Below are positions 61,065 to 64,000 of a DNA stretch of 64,000 nucleotides, piece after piece. The DNA comes from Cephalopachus bancanus (lineage: Eukaryota; Chordata; Mammalia; Primates; Tarsiidae): NCBI GenBank assembly GCA_027257055.1, contig JAPVLO010000619.1, positions 186,001 to 250,000 on the forward strand, given 5' to 3'. Position 1 is the stretch's first letter. Each line of letters starts with the position of its first letter. Both the position numbers and the translations under genes were made by a program. The notes under the pieces are model-generated. The model was not told where the DNA came from. It did no database searches and was given only the letters and a program-made list of their open reading frames with translations.

Positions 61065-61765
61065 TGTTATAGGCAAAGTGTGAGAAAGAAGTCACCAACA
61101 TGCAGAAAGTCGAATATGAGTCCTTTATTAGCCAGTGGTCGAGATTAGGCTATTGCCATAAAAAAAGTCTCAGCACCAAACAGAGTAAGCAGGGGATTTA
61201 TAGAGGCATAAATCAGAGTATTTGAATTTTTCAGTGAGTTGTGGTATAGTTAGATTAGATACAAAACTTGTGATAAGAAAAAGGAGTTGCCGGGCTCAGT
61301 GGCTTAGCCTGTAATCCCCTGCCTTTGAGAGGCTGAGGTGAGTGGATTGCCTAAGCCCGTGGGTTCAAGACCTGCCTGGGCAGCGAGACCTCACTCTACA
61401 GTAAATCAAAAAAATCAGCCAGGCGTGGTAGCACATGCCTATAATTATAGCTACTTGAAAGGCTGAGGCGGAAGGATCGCCAGAGCCCAGCAGGTCGAGG
61501 CTGCGGTGGCTGGGAGTGGCCACTGCACTCCAGTCTGGATGACCGAGTGAGACTCCAACTCAAAAAAAAAAGAAAAAGGAGTTTTCAGGCACAGAGGGCA
61601 ACAAGAATGTAGGCTTCTCACTATGAGAAGGCTACAGTGTGTGATTAGAGGAAGGTTATACAGAGGGGTCATCTCTGGGTTAAGAAGGAGGATTTCTTAC
61701 AAAATGGAGTTACTTATGCTAAGCAAGCTATTAAAGGCGGTTATAGATTTTTTTACACTATTACA
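61065..61765 (-). repeat. 5' LTR of the provirus (701 bp including a SINE)
   Basis: On - begins TGTAATAGTG and ends CCTATAACA. TATA box (ctataaatc) at 61196-61204 and AATAAA at 61124-61129, giving a short U5. Without the SINE it is about 405-420 bp, matching the 3' LTR. Confidence 0.93.
61289..61569 (+). mobile_element. Alu-type SINE inserted in the provirus 5' LTR
   Basis: Starts gccgggctcagtgg, ends gactccaactc plus A tail. Exact 14-bp repeats aagaaaaaggagtt at 61275-61288 and 61570-61583. Absent from the 3' LTR, so it came after proviral integration. Confidence 0.95.
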
Positions 61766-61799
61766 AGTAAATGTTTTTAAAATTTTTCCTGAAATAATT

Positions 61800-62935
61800 A
61801 TTTTATTTTAAAGAAGTAGGGTACAATTAAGATTAGGTACATAAGTGGTCTATGTGCAGGTGAAGTTTGGGCCTCTCAAAGGTCCTCACTTTTCCTGGTT
61901 TACCATCCAGTACATTTATTGATGCTATGTATCCCTCCACTCATTTGACAGTGTCTTGTTATTGCCAATCCCTTTCTTATAGTATTATGATAAATGTTCA
62001 GGGTTCATTTATGAATGAGAACAAGTGGTACTCAGTTCTTTGACTCTGTGATAGAGCACTGGTTCTTTGAAAGGATAATCAAAGTTGATGAAGTTGAACC
62101 CCTAGTAAGATTGACCAACAAAAATAGAGAAAATGCCCAAATAAACTCAATTAGAAATGCAGAAGATCAAGTAACAACTGATCCCAAGGGAATCCAACAA
62201 ATTATCAGCATTTACTGATCCTAAGGGAATACAACAAATTATCAGAGTTTACTATGTACACCTGTTTGGAAACAACTTTGAAAACCTAACGAAATGGAGG
62301 ATTTCTGGCATCATACAACTTACCAAGTTGGAAAAAAGACTGCAACTTTAAAACAATAGCAACCCAGGAAATTGACTCCATCACCACCTACACAAATGGC
62401 CCTGGATAAAATGGCTTTCCAGGAGAATTCTACAAAACATTCAAAGAAGAGCTAATATCAAGCCTATTGAAAGTATGCCAGGTCAATGAGAAAGACGAAA
62501 CTCTCCTCAAATCTTTTTATGAAGCTAACATCACCCTGGGCAGAAACCAAAGTAAAAAAGAAAACCATTATCCCTGATGAACATAGATGCAAAAATTCTT
62601 AACAAGATTCTAGCAAATCGAATCTAGTAACACATTTCAAGAATTATCCACCATGACCAAGCAAGCTTCACCCCTAGGATGCAGGGCTGGCTCAGCATAC
62701 ATAGAATTATAAATGTAATTCAATAAAACAACAGATATAAAAACAAGGAGACCATATTTAGCAAACGGTGCTGGGAGAACTGACTGACCACATGCATAAA
62801 AGTGAAACAAGATCCTACATATCACCATTTATAAAAATCAACTCCAAATGGATCAAAGACCTAAATGTAAAACCTCAAAGTATAAGAATCTTAGAAAATG
62901 CAGGAAATACCCTTATAGACATTGGGATACTCCCA
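61800..62935 (-). mobile_element. Old L1 with an inverted 5' part (twin-priming structure)
   Basis: 61800-62055 is an L1 3' UTR on - (ends in TTTAAAATAAAATAATTATT on -). From 62056 the sequence flips and reads L1 ORF2 on + (T-G-S-L-K-G/L-V-R-L-T-N-K blocks, then acaaatggccctggataaaa, then caaatggatcaaagacc). An internal deletion joins the early RT region to the C-terminal region near 62745. It ends abruptly near 62935 and is strongly decayed. Confidence 0.75.
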
Positions 62936-64000
62936 ACTCTTTAGTTCGCTTTTGTTTCTTCCAAAGTTTGACTCAATTTCTTTGAAACTTATTACAGGCT
63001 TCGTGTTTACTGATACAAATAATCTCCTCTCTTTAAAATCCCTTTTGTAAAATGCATTTATTCATCTAGTTTCTCAACAATATTTAAAGACATGGAGCAT
63101 AGGTTGTTGTTTCTACTTTTCTATTAAAATACAGCAACTTAAACCAAAAAAAATTAAAATATTGCTTTCTGTGCCTTAATAGACTAATCTTAATAGTTTC
63201 ATCTAAATCTTAAGAGTTTAAGCTTTGTTTCTTTGTTCTTGAATTATAATTGTATTCATTACAATTGCAGCTTAGTTTTCAATTTTTAGGATAGATTTAT
63301 ATTTAATTTGTGTAATGCAACATTAAAATGTTTTTGGAGGAAACTGATTTATTATGTTTGATTTTGTACAGGCCACAATATTGCAAATAATTTTAACAAT
63401 CATCAGAAATCACATGAAAAACCTACATGATTTTTAAAAGTAGAAATTAAAAAGGAATTTGAAGATAAAAATCATTTCCCATACCATAATTATTTTATTC
63501 ATGTAAAGTTTTTTTCAGGAATCAATTATCAAGGAATGTCACTATACAATCTTTTAAAGATTAACCATGAATTAGTAATACTACTGTAATAAAATAAAAT
63601 AATACACAAATTATTTTTACCTTTGCATTATAGGGAATATAGGATTTTGATAAAACTTCAGGTGTATGCATCCATGTTTTGTCTGCAATAAGGAATATAG
63701 AATGTTAAATTTAATACAGGTTTTTATGCTGTCATATTCATGCCTTAGCATTTGCAGAGCATTTGAGAACAGTGGGAACATTTCTAATTTTGAATCTCCC
63801 TCGCTAAATTGAGAAAAAATAACTAGTCAGGTAAGTCAGATAGAAGGACAAAGAAGAAAGTGATTAATGGATATCTTCCTTGACATGAAAATTCCTCATT
63901 TTTCTTTCAAAATATTTCAAATAATACATGTTCTGAATTTTTGTACAATATATATATAAGCAACATCAGTGGGCTATGAGTAATTATATAAATTATCTGA
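62936..64000. other. No recognised feature
   Basis: AT-rich unique sequence to the window end. No splice-flanked block or known domain. Confidence 0.45.

Larger units (their letters stand above)
51819..61765 (-). mobile_element. Nearly complete class I ERV provirus (gag-pro-pol-env, two LTRs)
   Basis: Read on -: 5' LTR (61765-61065), tRNA-Gln-like primer-binding site, gag, protease, RT, RNase H, integrase, env, polypurine tract, 3' LTR (52254-51819). The 4-bp duplication AGTA lies at 51815-51818 and 61766-61769, the size usual for gammaretroviruses. Every gene is interrupted by stops or frameshifts. Later insertions are a SINE in the 5' LTR and a 1201-bp LTR in RT. Confidence 0.95.

Noticed and set aside
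1..64000. CRISPR arrays, operons, bacterial-type promoters or terminators
   Set aside because: No spaced identical short repeats and no clustered intact ORFs; the sequence is vertebrate, with Alu/L1/ERV content.
1..64000. tRNA, rRNA, snRNA or other structural RNA genes
   Set aside because: Apart from tRNA-like Pol III boxes inside SINEs I saw none. A covariance-model scan would be needed to exclude short or divergent ones.

Overview
This window is mammalian, and almost certainly primate, nuclear DNA. It is AT-rich and intergenic or intronic in character, and it is built mostly from layers of retroelements. Sixteen dimeric 7SL-derived (Alu-type) SINEs are present. Most belong to one young subfamily that differs from human AluS/Y in its left-arm start, its linker and its near-perfect Pol III B box. 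This points to a non-anthropoid primate (tarsier-like is my guess; the sequence alone does not prove it). I found no intact host protein-coding gene. Every gene-like segment I recognise is broken.

Layout. 1-1684 is the 3' end of a gammaretrovirus-like ERV on + (integrase tail, env with a large internal deletion, polypurine tract, LTR). 1690-4880 is an ancient L1 on - (ORF1 and ORF2 endonuclease) with a SINE inside it. 7216-7352 on - is a 137-nt copy of a GULP1-like PTB-domain exon that keeps both splice sites but carries a 1-nt deletion. 11535-17250 is a two-LTR, gag-pro-only class I ERV. 17251-17750 is an unassigned GC-rich segment ending in a poly(A) signal. 19401-21577 holds MaLR LTRs with further LTRs and a SINE nested in them. 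22900-29308 and 33277-40139 are two full-length L1s on +, each with its own target-site duplication and both with broken ORFs. 51819-61765 is a nearly complete class I provirus on - (gag-pro-pol-env, two LTRs, 4-bp target duplication). Its RT region is split by a 1.2-kb solo LTR of class II type, and its 5' LTR by a SINE. 61800-62935 is an old L1 with the 5'-inverted structure expected of twin priming. The stretches between are old unique-looking DNA with scattered MIR and MER5-type relics.

The parts do not work together as a living system. The window is best read as a stratigraphy of insertions, many datable relative to each other by nesting. I did not find an undescribed functional system. 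The most informative items are the GULP1-like exon relic, the class II LTR inside the class I provirus, the paired SINEs sharing one target repeat, and the L1 copy whose 5' UTR contains two different tandem duplications.
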